The notes below the pieces were generated by a model. The model searched no databases. It was not told where the DNA came from and worked only from the letters and a program-made list of their open reading frames with translations. A DNA stretch of 17,470 nucleotides from Lunasporangiospora selenospora (lineage: Eukaryota > Mortierellomycota > Mortierellomycetes > Mortierellales > Mortierellaceae), in contig JAABOA010000130.1 of assembly GCA_015680635.1 (NCBI GenBank), forward strand, positions 6,073-23,542, read 5' to 3'. Shown here one piece after another: positions 17,330 to 17,470 of the stretch. How positions within the stretch are numbered: the first letter of the stretch is position 1; every line of letters starts with the position of its first letter. Both the position numbers and the translations under genes were made by a program.

Positions 17330-17470
17330 GTGGGCAAAATGAAGGATAAAATATCGGGGTCAACGACGATCCTTTACACATTGACTCGATATCTCTGTCG
17401 CTTTTTTCTCGCCCTTGCTCTCTCTCTGTCTCTTTCGACTCTCTCTCTCTCTCTCTCTCTCCCACTCTTC
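17330..17470. other. 3' flank of the DUF962 gene, ending in a (CT)n array
   Basis: GATAAAATAT near 17344 may act as a weak polyadenylation signal. A (CT)n run occupies about 17439-17461 at the window edge. No gene is visible. Confidence 0.6.

Overview
The window looks like nuclear DNA of an early-diverging filamentous fungus, most likely Mortierellomycota (Mortierella-like). The reasons are compact genes with short GT-AG introns, CTAAT-like branch sites, many (GA)n/(CT)n microsatellites in introns and flanks, two adjacent F-box/leucine-rich proteins of a kind common in these fungi, and a canonical Ssh4/Ear1-type SPRY protein. The placement is inferred from protein character and gene style; no marker gene fixes it. 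Nothing prokaryotic, and no tRNA, rRNA or CRISPR array, was seen.

Layout from left to right: (1) 1-4070 minus, a ZNFX1/Hrr1-type superfamily 1 RNA helicase. Its 3' end lies outside the window, and three exons are visible with a probable 5'UTR intron. (2) 4071-4894, a non-coding flank. (3) 4895-6682 minus and 6927-8489 plus, two intronless F-box/LRR-type genes arranged head to head over a 244 bp shared promoter carrying two (GA)n arrays. (4) 8728-11340 minus, an 870-residue protein derived from a PIF/Harbinger (HARBI1-type) transposase. Its fold landmarks are kept but all three catalytic acidic positions appear to be replaced. (5) 11341-12261, its 5' flank, with a 56 bp (CT)n array and a decayed GAGAATGAGT-like repeat. 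(6) 12262-12801 minus, ribosomal protein eS12 in two coding exons. (7) 12802-13956, a long region with no gene I can confirm. (8) 13957-16018 plus, an Ssh4/Ear1-like adaptor: one transmembrane segment, a SPRY domain and two PPxY motifs. (9) 16373-17329 plus, a small five-exon DUF962/Mpo1-like membrane protein.

The genes do not form an operon or pathway. They are independent eukaryotic genes covering RNA-based silencing or surveillance (ZNFX1-like), ubiquitin ligase targeting (two F-box proteins for SCF, one PPxY adaptor for a Rsp5/NEDD4 ligase), translation (eS12) and lipid metabolism (Mpo1-like). The most unusual item is the transposase-derived gene: a long intact reading frame whose recognisable DDE core has lost its catalytic residues, as expected for a domesticated, non-cutting host protein.
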